From assembly GCA_947630135.1 (NCBI GenBank), contig CANRGH010000012.1, forward strand, positions 1 through 63,195: DNA of 63,195 nucleotides. The letters are read 5' to 3'. Under the pieces are notes generated by a model, which worked only from the letters and a program-made list of their open reading frames with translations, was not told where the DNA came from and did not search any database. The stretch is from an uncultured Monoglobus sp. (GTDB taxonomy: Bacteria > Bacillota > Clostridia > Monoglobales > Monoglobaceae). A program made the translations under genes and the position numbers. Positions 44,463-53,355 of this stretch are shown in pieces. Numbering within the stretch: position 1 is the first letter of the stretch; every line of letters begins with the position of its first letter.

Positions 44463-45110
44463 ATGAGTAAAATTAATTATGTTATATTCGATATGGACGG
44501 AGTCATAGTAGACTCCGAGCCGGTGATCATGAAAGCTGCTCTTGACGCGCTCAAAAGCGGCGGTGTTCCCGCGACGCTCGACGATTTCACGGAGTTTATC
44601 GGCGCGGGCGAGGAGCATTTCATAATCGACCCGTGCCGACGCGCGGGGCGCGGGGAGCTGATCGACGGGATAACCGAAAAAATGTTTGAGAATTTTGAAA
44701 GCAATATCGCGGATATGCGGGTTTTTCCGTCGGCAAAGCCGCTTATAAAGGAGCTTAAAAAGCGCGGCCTGACTCTGGCGCTTGTCAGCAGCGCCTCGGA
44801 GCGGAAGCTTATGGCGTCGCTCAGGGCCGCCGAAATCGATCCGAAAGATTTTGAGGTCATCCTATCCGGCTCTGACGTGACCGAAAAGAAGCCCTCGCCG
44901 CTGCCGTATTTGCTGGCGGCGGAGCGGCTTTCGGCCGAACCCGGATGCTGCCTCGTGATCGAGGACGCGCTGAGCGGTGTTAAGTCCGCGAAAAGCGCGG
45001 GCATGAGCTGCGCCGCGGTGTCAACATCATTCGGCGCCGACGAGCTTAAGGCGGCAGGGGCGGATCATGTTATGGATGATATTATAAATGTGCTTGACGT
45101 GATAAAGTAG
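44463..45110 (+). CDS. HAD-superfamily phosphatase / beta-phosphoglucomutase-like
   Basis: 215 residues. DMDGV at 10-14 carries the nucleophile Asp and acid Asp; LVSSAS gives motif II, KKPSP the Lys, and VIEDALSGVKSA motif IV. The cap domain is of the helical (subfamily I) type. Substrate open: sugar phosphates are typical. Divergent from smpB; GGTGAT precedes the ATG. It is 8 nt before addB, so the two are probably cotranscribed. Confidence 0.88.
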   Translation: MSKINYVIFDMDGVIVDSEPVIMKAALDALKSGGVPATLDDFTEFIGAGEEHFIIDPCRRAGRGELIDGITEKMFENFESNIADMRVFPSAKPLIKELKKRGLTLALVSSASERKLMASLRAAEIDPKDFEVILSGSDVTEKKPSPLPYLLAAERLSAEPGCCLVIEDALSGVKSAKSAGMSCAAVSTSFGADELKAAGADHVMDDIINVLDVIK

Positions 45111-45118
45111 GTGATATT

Positions 45119-48100
45119 ATGTTTAAGGCCGTGTACGGTACCGCGGAATATGACAGCGGCGCGTATCTTTTTGAAAAAATCAAAGAAAATTTAATCAAAA
45201 ACATCAAGACATATATATTGGTGCCCGAGCAGTTTTCGGTGTTCACCGAGCGGCGCATAATCGCGGCGCTGGGCGTGAGCGCGCAAAAAAAGACCGAGGT
45301 GCTGACGTTTTCGCGGCTGTCAAACCTGGTTTTGTCGGAGCTCGGCCCGCTCAGACTCGGTTACGTTGACGGCGCGGGCAAGGAAATTTTGGCCGCGCGA
45401 ACCATGCAGCTGATCGAGAAAAAGCTTGACTATTTTTTGCCCAACGCGCATCAGAAGGGCTTTTCAAAGCTCATGGCGGAGCTGGTGTCGGAGTTTAAAC
45501 GCTACGGGCACGATCCGGAGTCGCTGCGCTCCGCCGCGGAAAAAACGGGCGGCGGAAAGAGCGAGCTTTCGCGCAAGCTTACGGATATGGCGCTGTTTTA
45601 CGAGACGTATGACGGGCTTATCAACAAAAGCGGCGCGGACGCGGAGGATAATTTGGCGCTCGCCGTTCCGAAGATCAAGGATTTCGGCATGCCCGAAAAC
45701 TCTTTTGTGATCGTCAGCGAGTTCCGCAGCTTCACGCCGCTTGAGCAGCGGGCGCTGATCGAGCTTGTCAAAAAATCGGCGGAGTTCCGTTTGATCCTGT
45801 GCTGCGACGATCCCGAACGGCCCGACGATCTGTTCGCGATCCCCGTGGTGACTTACCGCGCCCTGCGAGACGCGGCCGCCGCGGCGGGCGCGGAGATCGG
45901 ACGGCCCGAAAAACTGAAATACCAAAAACCTATGGCGCCCGACATTCGTCATATGGTCCGCAACTATTTCAGGACACGACCCGAAAAATACAAAAAGCCC
46001 GACGAGCATGTTCATTTTATGCGCCCCGAAAGCTATATGGACGAGGTCGAGACGGCCGCGGCGATTATTCACAGGCTGTGCCGCGAGCGGGGCCTGAGAC
46101 AGAGCGATTTTTTAATCCTCGCGCGGGACAGCGAGGAATACAGCGGGATAATGCCGCTCGTGTTTGAGGATCACGGAATAAACGTGTTCCTCGACAAGCG
46201 CAGGTCGCTGACCGAAAATCCGTATCTGCTCTATCTTTCGGCCGTGCTTGACGTGCTCGCGCGGGGCTTTTCGTATGAGCGGGTGATGACGTTGGCGAAA
46301 AGCGGCTTTTGCGAGGGTCTCAGCGTCCGCGAAAGGGATATATTCGAGAACTACCTTTTGGCGGTCAACCCGAGCCGCGCCATGTGGAACAGCGCGGACG
46401 AGTGGAGCTTTAACCCTGATAAATCGACGTTTGATATTGAAATGATAAACTCGGTCAAGGCCAAGGTTTTGGACCCTGTGACAAAGCTCAAAAAATCAAT
46501 AAGAGGCAGAAAGACGGCGGGCGATATTGTCGGCGCGCTGCTCGGGTTTATCGAGCGCGGCGGCCACCGCGAGACTATGCGCGGCGTCTGCGAGAGCCTT
46601 ACATCAAGAGGGCTTGTGTACCTTGCAGAAGAGTATCGTATGGCATGGAACAGCGTTATTTCGGTGCTCGGCGAGATCGGCGCGATAATGGGCGAAATCC
46701 CAATGACATATGAAAAATTTTACGAGTTGTTCACCTCGGCCTGCGCGGGAATAAAGGTGGGCGTGTCGCCGCAGACGATCGACGGCGCGTCGTTTAGCAG
46801 AATTGACATGTTCCGCAGCGCAGGGGTTAAGGTCGTTATCGTCCTCGGCGCCACCGAGGGCGTGTTCCCGGGAATTCACAGCGGCGAAGGCCTGATCTCC
46901 GACGCGGAGCGGCGCGCGCTCCGCGACGAGGGCTTTGAGCTCGCAATGACTGCGGAGGAAAAAACCGTGGATGAAAACATGCTGATCTACAACGTGCTTT
47001 CCGCCGCCTCGGACGAGATATATTTCATGTCGCCGCGCTCTTCGGGCAGCGACACGCTGAACCCCTCGAGAATTGTGACAAAGCTTAAGGAAGTAATATT
47101 TGACGCGGAATATGAGGAAGCGGAAGATACCCCCGAGACGCGGAACGCGGCGCTGAGAGAGCTGAAGCGGCGCAGGGCCGCGGGCCTCGGCGGAGACGGA
47201 ACCGAGACTCTTGCCGCCTCATTAAAGGATGATGAGGGCTATAAGCACTTTTTGAGTCGCCTTGAAAACGCGGAAAGAGGTTATGAGACCTTGTCAAAGG
47301 ACGCGGTCACGAGGCTCTACGGCAGAGACATAATGCTCAGCGCCTCAAAGCTTGAGCGGTTCAACGGCTGCGCGTTTTCATATTTCATGCGCTACGGCCT
47401 CGCGGCCGCTCCCAGAGAGCCCGCGAGCTTCGATCCGCTCAGCATGGGCAGCGTGCTCCACGGCGCGCTGGAACGGTATTTTGACGGCAAAACCGATTTT
47501 GACTCCGTCACCCGCGAGCAGTGCCGAAAGGATATCAACGCCATAATCGAGGATATCGCAGGCAGCGCCGACGAGATCATGTACCGCAGCTCGGCTTATT
47601 ACAAATATCTGATAATGAGGATGAGCGGCATTGCCTCGACCACCGCCTGGGAGACGATAAAATTTTTCCGCGTCTCAAAATTCAGGCCGATAGGGTTTGA
47701 GGTAAGGATAGGAGACGACGGGAAAATACCGCCGATCAGAATTCACACCGAAAGCGGCGACGCGTCGGTCGAGGGATTTGTTGACCGCGTTGACGGCGCA
47801 GAGATCGACGGGAAAAAATATATCAGCGTTGTGGATTACAAATCCTCGAAAAAGACGCTGGATCAGCCTTTGGCCGAGGCAGGAGTGAAGTTCCAGCCGC
47901 TTGTTTACACGAACGCCCTGTGCAGGGCCGACGGAAGCGTGCCCGCCGCGATGCTCTATCAGCAGATGAACGATCCGATCATAGACAGCGCCAAGGCCGC
48001 CACCGAAGAGAGATATGAAAAAGCGGTCAGAAGTGAAGTCGCGGCCTCGGGCTGGGTTATAGAAGAGGCTTTGGGCGACTTCGCGGGCGGCGATTACGCC

Positions 48101-48301
48101 AAGGCGACAAATTTTAAGACCTTTCCGCTTGAAGAAATGGAAAAGCGGCTCGAAAACGCCGAGAAAAAGATCGCCGAGTCCGCCGAAGGAATATTGAGCG
48201 GCGAAATCTCGGTCAATCCGTACACCGAACACGGCCACGACCCCTGCCTGTTTTGCGACTATGCGAAAATTTGCGGCCAGGATAAGAAGTTCACGGGATA
48301 A
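45119..48301 (+). CDS. addB: ATP-dependent helicase/nuclease subunit B
   Basis: 1060 residues, the AddB (RexB) length. VPEQFSVFTERRII near the N-terminus, CAFSYFMRYGL (first Fe-S Cys), the nuclease core with VDRVDG and SVVDYKSSKK (Asp and Lys of the RecB nuclease motif), and PCLFCDYAKICG completing a four-Cys iron-sulfur site. With AddA it resects double-strand breaks. No addA follows in the window. The N-terminal Walker A is missing: the site reads YGTAEYDSGAY instead of G-x-x-GSGKT. Confidence 0.92.
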   Translation: MFKAVYGTAEYDSGAYLFEKIKENLIKNIKTYILVPEQFSVFTERRIIAALGVSAQKKTEVLTFSRLSNLVLSELGPLRLGYVDGAGKEILAARTMQLIEKKLDYFLPNAHQKGFSKLMAELVSEFKRYGHDPESLRSAAEKTGGGKSELSRKLTDMALFYETYDGLINKSGADAEDNLALAVPKIKDFGMPENSFVIVSEFRSFTPLEQRALIELVKKSAEFRLILCCDDPERPDDLFAIPVVTYRALRDAAAAAGAEIGRPEKLKYQKPMAPDIRHMVRNYFRTRPEKYKKPDEHVHFMRPESYMDEVETAAAIIHRLCRERGLRQSDFLILARDSEEYSGIMPLVFEDHGINVFLDKRRSLTENPYLLYLSAVLDVLARGFSYERVMTLAKSGFCEGLSVRERDIFENYLLAVNPSRAMWNSADEWSFNPDKSTFDIEMINSVKAKVLDPVTKLKKSIRGRKTAGDIVGALLGFIERGGHRETMRGVCESLTSRGLVYLAEEYRMAWNSVISVLGEIGAIMGEIPMTYEKFYELFTSACAGIKVGVSPQTIDGASFSRIDMFRSAGVKVVIVLGATEGVFPGIHSGEGLISDAERRALRDEGFELAMTAEEKTVDENMLIYNVLSAASDEIYFMSPRSSGSDTLNPSRIVTKLKEVIFDAEYEEAEDTPETRNAALRELKRRRAAGLGGDGTETLAASLKDDEGYKHFLSRLENAERGYETLSKDAVTRLYGRDIMLSASKLERFNGCAFSYFMRYGLAAAPREPASFDPLSMGSVLHGALERYFDGKTDFDSVTREQCRKDINAIIEDIAGSADEIMYRSSAYYKYLIMRMSGIASTTAWETIKFFRVSKFRPIGFEVRIGDDGKIPPIRIHTESGDASVEGFVDRVDGAEIDGKKYISVVDYKSSKKTLDQPLAEAGVKFQPLVYTNALCRADGSVPAAMLYQQMNDPIIDSAKAATEERYEKAVRSEVAASGWVIEEALGDFAGGDYAKATNFKTFPLEEMEKRLENAEKKIAESAEGILSGEISVNPYTEHGHDPCLFCDYAKICGQDKKFTG

Positions 48302-48317
48302 CCAAAGGAGGCAAAAC

Positions 48318-48839
48318 ATGAAAATTTTATTGGTCATAGACATGCAGAACGATTTTATAGACGGAGCGCTCGGCACCAAGGAGGCCGAGGCGATAGTACC
48401 GAAGGTCCGCGAAAGGATCAAAAGCTTTGACGGCGCGGTTCTCGCCACCCGCGACACCCATGGCGCGGATTATCTTAAAACTCAAGAGGGAAAAAACCTT
48501 CCGGTCAAGCATTGCTTAAAGGGCAGCCCGGGCTGGGAGATACGCCGCGAGATCGCGGAGCTTATTAAAACCGAGCCGATCGACAAACCGTCGTTCGGCA
48601 GCGCGGAGCTTGGTGATGTTCTTAAAGCACTTGACAAAACCGAAAAAATAGAGAGCGTGACGCTTGTCGGCCTTTGCACCGACATCTGCGTCATCTCAAA
48701 CGCGATGATAGTCAAGGCCGCCCTGCCCGAGGTCCCGGTGATCGTAGACGCCGCCTGCTGCGCGGGCGTGACGCCCGAGAGCCACAGAATCGCGCTTGAG
48801 GCCATGAAGCCCTGCCAGATAACGATAGAAAACGAGTAA
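48318..48839 (+). CDS. Isochorismatase-family cysteine hydrolase (nicotinamidase-like)
   Basis: 173 residues. The catalytic triad is visible: Asp8 in VIDMQNDF, Lys90 in IDKPSFGS and Cys124 in CTDICV, with HGADY resembling the metal-binding His-Asp of nicotinamidases. Likely reaction: nicotinamide to nicotinate for NAD salvage, but other amide hydrolases share the fold. Start ATG 48318 with AAAGGAGG; 17 nt after addB. Confidence 0.87.
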   Translation: MKILLVIDMQNDFIDGALGTKEAEAIVPKVRERIKSFDGAVLATRDTHGADYLKTQEGKNLPVKHCLKGSPGWEIRREIAELIKTEPIDKPSFGSAELGDVLKALDKTEKIESVTLVGLCTDICVISNAMIVKAALPEVPVIVDAACCAGVTPESHRIALEAMKPCQITIENE

Positions 48840-48843
48840 ATTT

Positions 48844-48867
48844 AAAACCGCCCGTCGGGCGGTTTTT
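48844..48867. terminator. Bidirectional terminator
   Basis: AAAACCGCCCG/CGGGCGGTTTTT, serving the hydrolase (plus) and the small protein gene (minus), which converge here. Confidence 0.85.
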
Positions 48868-49098
48868 CTATATCTCGGGCGGACCGAAGTCGTAGACTTC
48901 TTTCAGGTTTTCCTGCTCGTCGTGGGTCATTATCGCCTGCTGCTGCACCCCTGTGCAGTCCGTCGCCGAAGAAGCGCTGCCCATCTCGAACTTGCCTTCT
49001 ATATCCTCTATTTTTCCGCTTTTCGGATCTTTATTTTTGTTTTTGATGTTCGACTTTGTGTTGTCGATCCATGTGTTGTCATTTTTGCCCGATTTCAT
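48868..49098 (-). CDS. Conserved small protein of unknown function, 76 residues
   Basis: Hydrophilic, begins MKSGKNDNTWIDNTKSNIKN, has SSATDCTGVQQQA in the middle and ends YDFGPPEI. I recall similar Clostridia proteins with the ATDCTG and FGPPE pattern but no function. GGAGAG precedes the ATG. No signal peptide. Confidence 0.65.
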   Translation of the reverse strand: MKSGKNDNTWIDNTKSNIKNKNKDPKSGKIEDIEGKFEMGSASSATDCTGVQQQAIMTHDEQENLKEVYDFGPPEI

Positions 49099-49228
49099 TT
49101 TTATCTCTCCTTCAAAATAATATTATATTTTCAACATTTATTTTTCTCTGTATCAATAAAATTAAACGCGGAAATTTTTTATTGTGTTTTTTACCAATTT
49201 TTAGCGTGAAAATTTTATAAAAAAAGCA

Positions 49229-49257
49229 TTGAATTATTATCGGGGATTTGATATAAT
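49229..49257 (+). promoter_or_regulatory. Promoter of the phosphofructokinase gene (TTGAAT-17-TATAAT)
   Basis: -35 at 49229-49234, -10 at 49252-49257. The remaining part of 49099-49384 is AT-rich with no other visible feature; a second TATAAT at 49361 is too close to the start codon. Confidence 0.6.
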
Positions 49258-49384
49258 AATTTGTGGAAATCATATATTTATTTAATGTGTAAATTAAAAA
49301 TTTTATTAAAAAAGCCTAATTTTACGGAAATCAAGGCTTATTCCCGCTTTACGCGCGGAATATAATTTGAAAGGAGCGATTATT

Positions 49385-50611
49385 TTGGTAAAAGGAAATG
49401 TAGTTGTCGGTCAGTCCGGAGGCCCCACATCGGTTATAAACTCCAGCCTTGTCGGCGTTTTCAAGGCCGCAAAGGACGCGGGTGTTGAGAAGATATACGG
49501 CATGCGCAACGGTATTGAGGGCTTTCTCAACAAAAAGGTGATAGACATGTCCGACTATGTTAAGAACGAGCTGGACATTGAGCTTTTAAAGAGAACTCCC
49601 TCGTCATTTCTGGGCACCTGCCGTTTCAAGCTGCCCACTGTTGAGGAGAGCGAGTCCACTTACAGCCTGCTGTTTAACAACATGAACGAGCTTGGAATTA
49701 AGTATTTCTTCTATATCGGCGGCAACGACTCGATGGACACGATAAAGAAGCTCTCAAACTACGCCGAGACGATCGGCAGCGACATCAAGTTCATGGGCGT
49801 TCCCAAGACGATCGACAACGACCTTGCGGTAACCGACCACACGCCGGGCTACGGCAGCGCGGCGAAATACATAGCCTCGGCTATGAAGGAGATCATTCGC
49901 GACGTCAACACATACCCGACCGAGTCCGTGACGATCGTTGAGATCATGGGCAGAAACGCGGGCTGGCTCACGGCGGCCGCCGCGCTTTCGAGAGCCGAGG
50001 ACTGCTGCGGCCCCGATCTTATCTATCTGCCCGAGGTTGAGTTTGACTATGACAAGTTTATCGAGAAGGTAAAAGAGATAAAGGCCAAAAAGACCGCCGT
50101 TATTATCGCGGTTTCCGAAGGCATCAAGCTGGCAAACGGCAAGTATGTCTGCGAGGACAATAAGCAGGCGACGTTTGAGGACTCCTTCGGTCACAAGTCG
50201 CTGGGCGGCACCGCGCTTTACCTTGCAGACCTTGTCGGCGCAAAGCTCGGCATCAAGTCAAGAGGAATTGTGTTCAGCACCCTTCAACGCTGCGCTTCGC
50301 ATATTGTTTCAAGACGCGACATAACCGAGGCGTTCATGGCGGGCAGCGAGGCGGCTCAGGCGGCCTTTAACGGCGAGACCGGCAAGATGATAATCTTCAC
50401 AAGGACCTCGAACGAGCCCTACAATATCACGACCTCGACATACGACGTTAACAAGATCGCCAATATCGAGAAGGTTGTTCCCGACGAGTGGATAATCAAC
50501 GACGGCACATATGTTTCCGATGAGTTCATCACATACTGCCGCCCGCTGATAATCGGCGAGCTTATCCCGTTCATGGTTGACGGCCTGCCCAGACACCTGT
50601 ATCTTGATTAA
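49385..50611 (+). CDS. pfp: Pyrophosphate-dependent 6-phosphofructokinase
   Basis: 408 residues. Phosphorylates fructose 6-phosphate in glycolysis. VGQSGGPTSVIN binds the phosphoryl donor; GGNDSMDT has Asp where ATP enzymes have Gly (GGDGS), and VPKTIDNDL has the Lys typical of PPi enzymes. EIMGRNAGW and the substrate-binding segments follow. PPi use would be reversible and saves ATP, usual in anaerobes. The start is TTG 49385 with AAAGGAG 8 nt upstream; the in-frame TTG at 49367 overlaps the ribosome binding site. Confidence 0.92.
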   Translation: MVKGNVVVGQSGGPTSVINSSLVGVFKAAKDAGVEKIYGMRNGIEGFLNKKVIDMSDYVKNELDIELLKRTPSSFLGTCRFKLPTVEESESTYSLLFNNMNELGIKYFFYIGGNDSMDTIKKLSNYAETIGSDIKFMGVPKTIDNDLAVTDHTPGYGSAAKYIASAMKEIIRDVNTYPTESVTIVEIMGRNAGWLTAAAALSRAEDCCGPDLIYLPEVEFDYDKFIEKVKEIKAKKTAVIIAVSEGIKLANGKYVCEDNKQATFEDSFGHKSLGGTALYLADLVGAKLGIKSRGIVFSTLQRCASHIVSRRDITEAFMAGSEAAQAAFNGETGKMIIFTRTSNEPYNITTSTYDVNKIANIEKVVPDEWIINDGTYVSDEFITYCRPLIIGELIPFMVDGLPRHLYLD

Positions 50612-50623
50612 TTCAGCAGACAA

Positions 50624-50655
50624 AAGCCCGGGGGAGTTTCCTCCGGGCTTTTTGT
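50624..50655 (+). terminator. Terminator of the phosphofructokinase gene
   Basis: AAGCCCGGGGGA-gttt-CCTCCGGGCTT then TTTGTTGTTTT. Confidence 0.92.
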
Positions 50656-50673
50656 TGTTTTGGGAAAAGTTGA

Positions 50674-51027
50674 TTATGATTTTTTGGCGGTTTTTAAAGT
50701 TGATATAAGAATTTTTTTAATTTCAAGACAATCATCCAGAAGAGATTTCCCCTCGCTTTCACTGATATAATCCGAGAGAATAAGCAGTCTGATCCAGTAT
50801 TCTGTTTCAGCGGTTTCTTTTAGCGAAATATGCATTTTTGATATAAAATCAGCCTTACTTATTCCGTAAACGGCCTCATGGGCGTTTGCCCCTATTGAAG
50901 TTCCGCTGCGAAATATTTGTTTTGATATAATTGTCTCATGTTTTTCTTTTGTCAAAAATTTTTGAAGTTTTATAATTCTTGTGGCAAGATTGATTGATTT
51001 TTCAAGTAATATGTTGTTTTTATACAT
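50674..51027 (-). CDS. Four-helix bundle protein (S23 / 23S rRNA intervening-sequence family)
   Basis: 117 residues, AT-rich gene. MYKNNILLEKSINLATRIIK, then SKQIFRSGTSIGANAHEAVYG and LKETAETEYWIRLL are the family's signature. These proteins were first found inside 23S rRNA insertions but are often free-standing, as here; function not known. ATG 51027 follows GGAGG. Inverted repeats lie upstream, next to tRNA-Pro. Confidence 0.9.
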   Translation of the reverse strand: MYKNNILLEKSINLATRIIKLQKFLTKEKHETIISKQIFRSGTSIGANAHEAVYGISKADFISKMHISLKETAETEYWIRLLILSDYISESEGKSLLDDCLEIKKILISTLKTAKKS

Positions 51028-51060
51028 AACACAACCTCCGTAAAATAAATAAAAAAGAAT

Positions 51061-51167
51061 AGTGAATAAAGAATAATACAAAAAGCGCTGTTAAAAATCC
51101 ACGTTTTTATTAATTATAATTTATTCACTGTTCTTTATTCTTTTAGCTGTCGAAGACAGCGCTTTTT
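51061..51167. repeat. Inverted repeat between the S23-type gene and tRNA-Pro
   Basis: AAAAAGCGCTGT (51080-51091) is inverted at 51156-51167, and AGTGAATAA (51061-51069) at 51121-51129. The inner GCTGTC-ttc-GACAGC hairpin may terminate tRNA-Pro transcription. Confidence 0.6.
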
Positions 51168-51243
51168 GGTCGGGGTTACAGGATTTGAACCTGCGGCCCC
51201 TTGGTCCCAAACCAAGTGCGCTACCAAACTGCGCCAAACCCCG
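51167..51243 (-). tRNA. tRNA-Pro (TGG)
   Basis: 77 nt with encoded CCA on the minus strand. Acceptor CGGGGTT pairs with AACCCCG, anticodon loop TTTGGGA, T arm CAGGTTCAAATCCTG. Confidence 0.97.
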
Positions 51244-51256
51244 ATACAACTTATTC

Positions 51257-51285
51257 ATTATACAGTCTTTTTCCGCGTTTGTCAA
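51257..51285 (-). promoter_or_regulatory. tRNA-Pro promoter (TTGACA-17-TATAAT)
   Basis: Perfect consensus: -35 at 51280-51285, -10 at 51257-51262, 13 nt before the tRNA. Confidence 0.88.
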
Positions 51286-51349
51286 GAAATAGATTTGCTC
51301 TTGTTCAAAATCCCCAATTTAGCGGGGTAAAATTCTACTTGTTAATTGA

Positions 51350-51378
51350 TTGACAACTGGGAGTCTATCCTATATAAT
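51350..51378 (+). promoter_or_regulatory. Promoter of the hydrogenase-like gene (TTGACA-17-TATAAT)
   Basis: -35 at 51350-51355, -10 at 51373-51378; GGAGGAG ribosome binding site downstream. Confidence 0.88.
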
Positions 51379-51442
51379 TGAAATGTATAAAAGGCGCTGA
51401 ATTGCCACGCGCCGAATTAATTGATACGCGGAGGAGAATATT

Positions 51443-52903
51443 ATGGATAACAAAGCGGCTCAGAGAAAGTTCGACACTAAGGTCCAGTATTTAAAATATA
51501 AAGTTCTGCGCGAGGTCGCGCGCCACGCCTATGACGACACGCTGACCGGCAGCTTCAACGAGATCGCCAAACAGATCGTCAAGAACAAGGCCACGATGCG
51601 CTGCTGCATCTACAAGGAGAGAGCGATCGTCAACGAGCGTATCGGCCTCGCGGGCGGCGGCCACAAGGAGATCGACAACATAATCGAGGTCCTTGACATT
51701 GCCTGCGACGAGTGCCCGATGGACGGATACGAGGTAACGCATATGTGCCGCGGCTGTCTCGCCCACCGCTGCGAGGACGTGTGCAAGCGCGGCGCGATCA
51801 CCTTTGACGAGAACCAGAAGGCTCATATCGACAAGGAAAAATGCGTCAACTGCGGCATGTGCGCCAAGGTCTGCCCGTATAGCGCGATCATGAATGTTGA
51901 GCGCCCGTGCGTCAAGGCCTGCAAGGTCAAGGCGATAAGCATGAACGCCGAGCACGCGGCGCAGATCGACATAAGCAAATGCATCAACTGCGGCGCCTGC
52001 GTTTATCAGTGCCCGTGGGGAGCGATCACCGACAAGTCGTACATAATCGAGGTTGTGAACATGCTCAAAGAACGCGGGACCGAAAAGCGGGACAAAGGAC
52101 GGCTCTACGCGGTTATCGCGCCGTCGATCTCGGGCCAGTTCTCATATAACAACGTAAAGCTTGGCCAGGTCGTTACCGGAATTAAAAAGCTCGGCTTTGA
52201 CGATGTTGTGGAGGCCGCTCTGGGCGCCGACATTGTCGCGTATTACGAGGCAAAGGAGCTCGCCGAGACGGGTTTTCTGACCAGCTCGTGCTGCCCTGCG
52301 TTTGTGGACTTTGTGAAGAAAAATTTCCCGCAGCTTAAAAACAACATTTCGCACAACCCGTCGCCAATGGTCGCGATCTCAATGCTGATAAAGGAGCGGG
52401 ATCCTGAAGCGAAGGTCGTGTTTATCGGCCCCTGCACCGCGAAGAAGGCCGAGATACGCCTTGACGAGAACAAGGATTATGTTGACAGCGCGCTCACGTT
52501 TGAGGAGCTTCAGGCGCTGTTTGACGCGAGGGATATTGACATTTCGGAGCTTGAGGAGACCGACGTCGATTCCGACATGTTCGGCGGCGCGTCGCCGTTC
52601 GGCAGGATATTCGCCCGCTGCGGCGGTCTGGCCGAGGCGGTCAGTGAGGCGCTCAAGGAGCAGGGCGAGGGCGATTTTGTGCTCAACGCGGTCTCGTGCG
52701 ACGGGATCGAGGAGTGCCGTACCGCGCTGCTTAAGGCGTCAAAGGGTATCGGCGGGGTCAACTTTATCGAGGGAATGGCCTGCGTGGGCGGCTGCGTCGG
52801 CGGCGCGGGATGCCTTACTCACGGCCCGAAAAACAAGATCGAGGTTGACAAATTCAGCCGCCAGTCGGATATTTCGATCGAGGACGCGATAAATAATTTG
52901 TAA
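51443..52903 (+). CDS. [FeFe]-hydrogenase-like protein with two 4Fe-4S clusters
   Basis: 486 residues, cytosolic. About 90 N-terminal residues of unknown fold with DECPMDGYEVTHMCRGC, then two ferredoxin-type clusters (CVNCGMCAKVCP near 140, CINCGACVYQCP near 185), then an H-cluster domain: L1 TSSCCPAF (about 278), L2 GPCTAKKAE (about 329), L3 EGMACVGGCVGGAGC (about 444). The cluster-binding Cys residues are kept, but L1 ends in Phe instead of Trp, and L2 lacks the Met of MPC. That places it with the divergent (putative sensory or group B-like) members rather than the classic HydA. Hydrogen turnover or sensing is inferred. Confidence 0.85.
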   Translation: MDNKAAQRKFDTKVQYLKYKVLREVARHAYDDTLTGSFNEIAKQIVKNKATMRCCIYKERAIVNERIGLAGGGHKEIDNIIEVLDIACDECPMDGYEVTHMCRGCLAHRCEDVCKRGAITFDENQKAHIDKEKCVNCGMCAKVCPYSAIMNVERPCVKACKVKAISMNAEHAAQIDISKCINCGACVYQCPWGAITDKSYIIEVVNMLKERGTEKRDKGRLYAVIAPSISGQFSYNNVKLGQVVTGIKKLGFDDVVEAALGADIVAYYEAKELAETGFLTSSCCPAFVDFVKKNFPQLKNNISHNPSPMVAISMLIKERDPEAKVVFIGPCTAKKAEIRLDENKDYVDSALTFEELQALFDARDIDISELEETDVDSDMFGGASPFGRIFARCGGLAEAVSEALKEQGEGDFVLNAVSCDGIEECRTALLKASKGIGGVNFIEGMACVGGCVGGAGCLTHGPKNKIEVDKFSRQSDISIEDAINNL

Positions 52904-52939
52904 AAATAAGTTAAATTCGCGAAAACGGTGAATTTGAAC

Positions 52940-52968
52940 TTGACAAAACCGCTTATATGCTATATAAT
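52940..52968 (+). promoter_or_regulatory. Ferredoxin promoter (TTGACA-17-TATAAT)
   Basis: Perfect consensus: -35 at 52940-52945, -10 at 52963-52968; predicts strong independent expression. Confidence 0.88.
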
Positions 52969-53013
52969 GCAAGAGTAGTTTTGAATGAAATTTTAAATAG
53001 CGAGGTGAATATA

Positions 53014-53181
53014 ATGGCTTATCAAATCAGTGATGACTGCATCAAGTGCGGTGTTTGCGCGAGCGAGTGCCCCGTTTCCTGCATAGCGGAGGGTGATGCG
53101 AAGTATGAGATAAACGCTGACGAGTGCATCGAGTGCGGTAACTGCGCAAACGTATGTCCCGTTGACGCTCCGTCTGCATAG
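53014..53181 (+). CDS. 2[4Fe-4S] clostridial ferredoxin
   Basis: 55 residues, MAYQISDDCIKCGVCASECP with a second CIECGNCANVCPVDAP: two CxxCxxCxxxCP sets binding two 4Fe-4S clusters. A low-potential electron carrier, possibly a partner of the hydrogenase-like protein 110 nt upstream, though it has its own promoter and terminator. GAGGTG precedes the ATG. Confidence 0.97.
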   Translation: MAYQISDDCIKCGVCASECPVSCIAEGDAKYEINADECIECGNCANVCPVDAPSA

Positions 53182-53205
53182 TTTAATTTGTACTTAAAAA
53201 GAAAG

Positions 53206-53230
53206 ACCGCGGCTGTGCCGCGGTTTTTTT
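53206..53230 (+). terminator. Ferredoxin terminator
   Basis: ACCGCGGC-tgt-GCCGCGGT followed by TTTTTT. Confidence 0.95.
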
Positions 53231-53278
53231 ACGCCGAAAAAATCGCGGCGGCGCAAATCCCTACGCTTATATTATATT

Positions 53279-53315
53279 AAAAAAAGCACAGTCCCGCGTT
53301 TTTATTAAACGCGGG
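53279..53315 (-). terminator. Terminator of pckG
   Basis: Minus-strand CCCGCGTTT-aataa-AAACGCGGG, then ACTGTGCTTTTTTT. Confidence 0.75.
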
Positions 53316-53355
53316 GCTGATGAATTATTAATATTTTAAGGCATTGATAACTTGA

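Noticed and set aside
49361-49366. TATAAT as promoter of the phosphofructokinase gene
   Set aside because: A start from it would fall in the ribosome binding site; the TTGAAT-17-TATAAT at 49229 is better placed.
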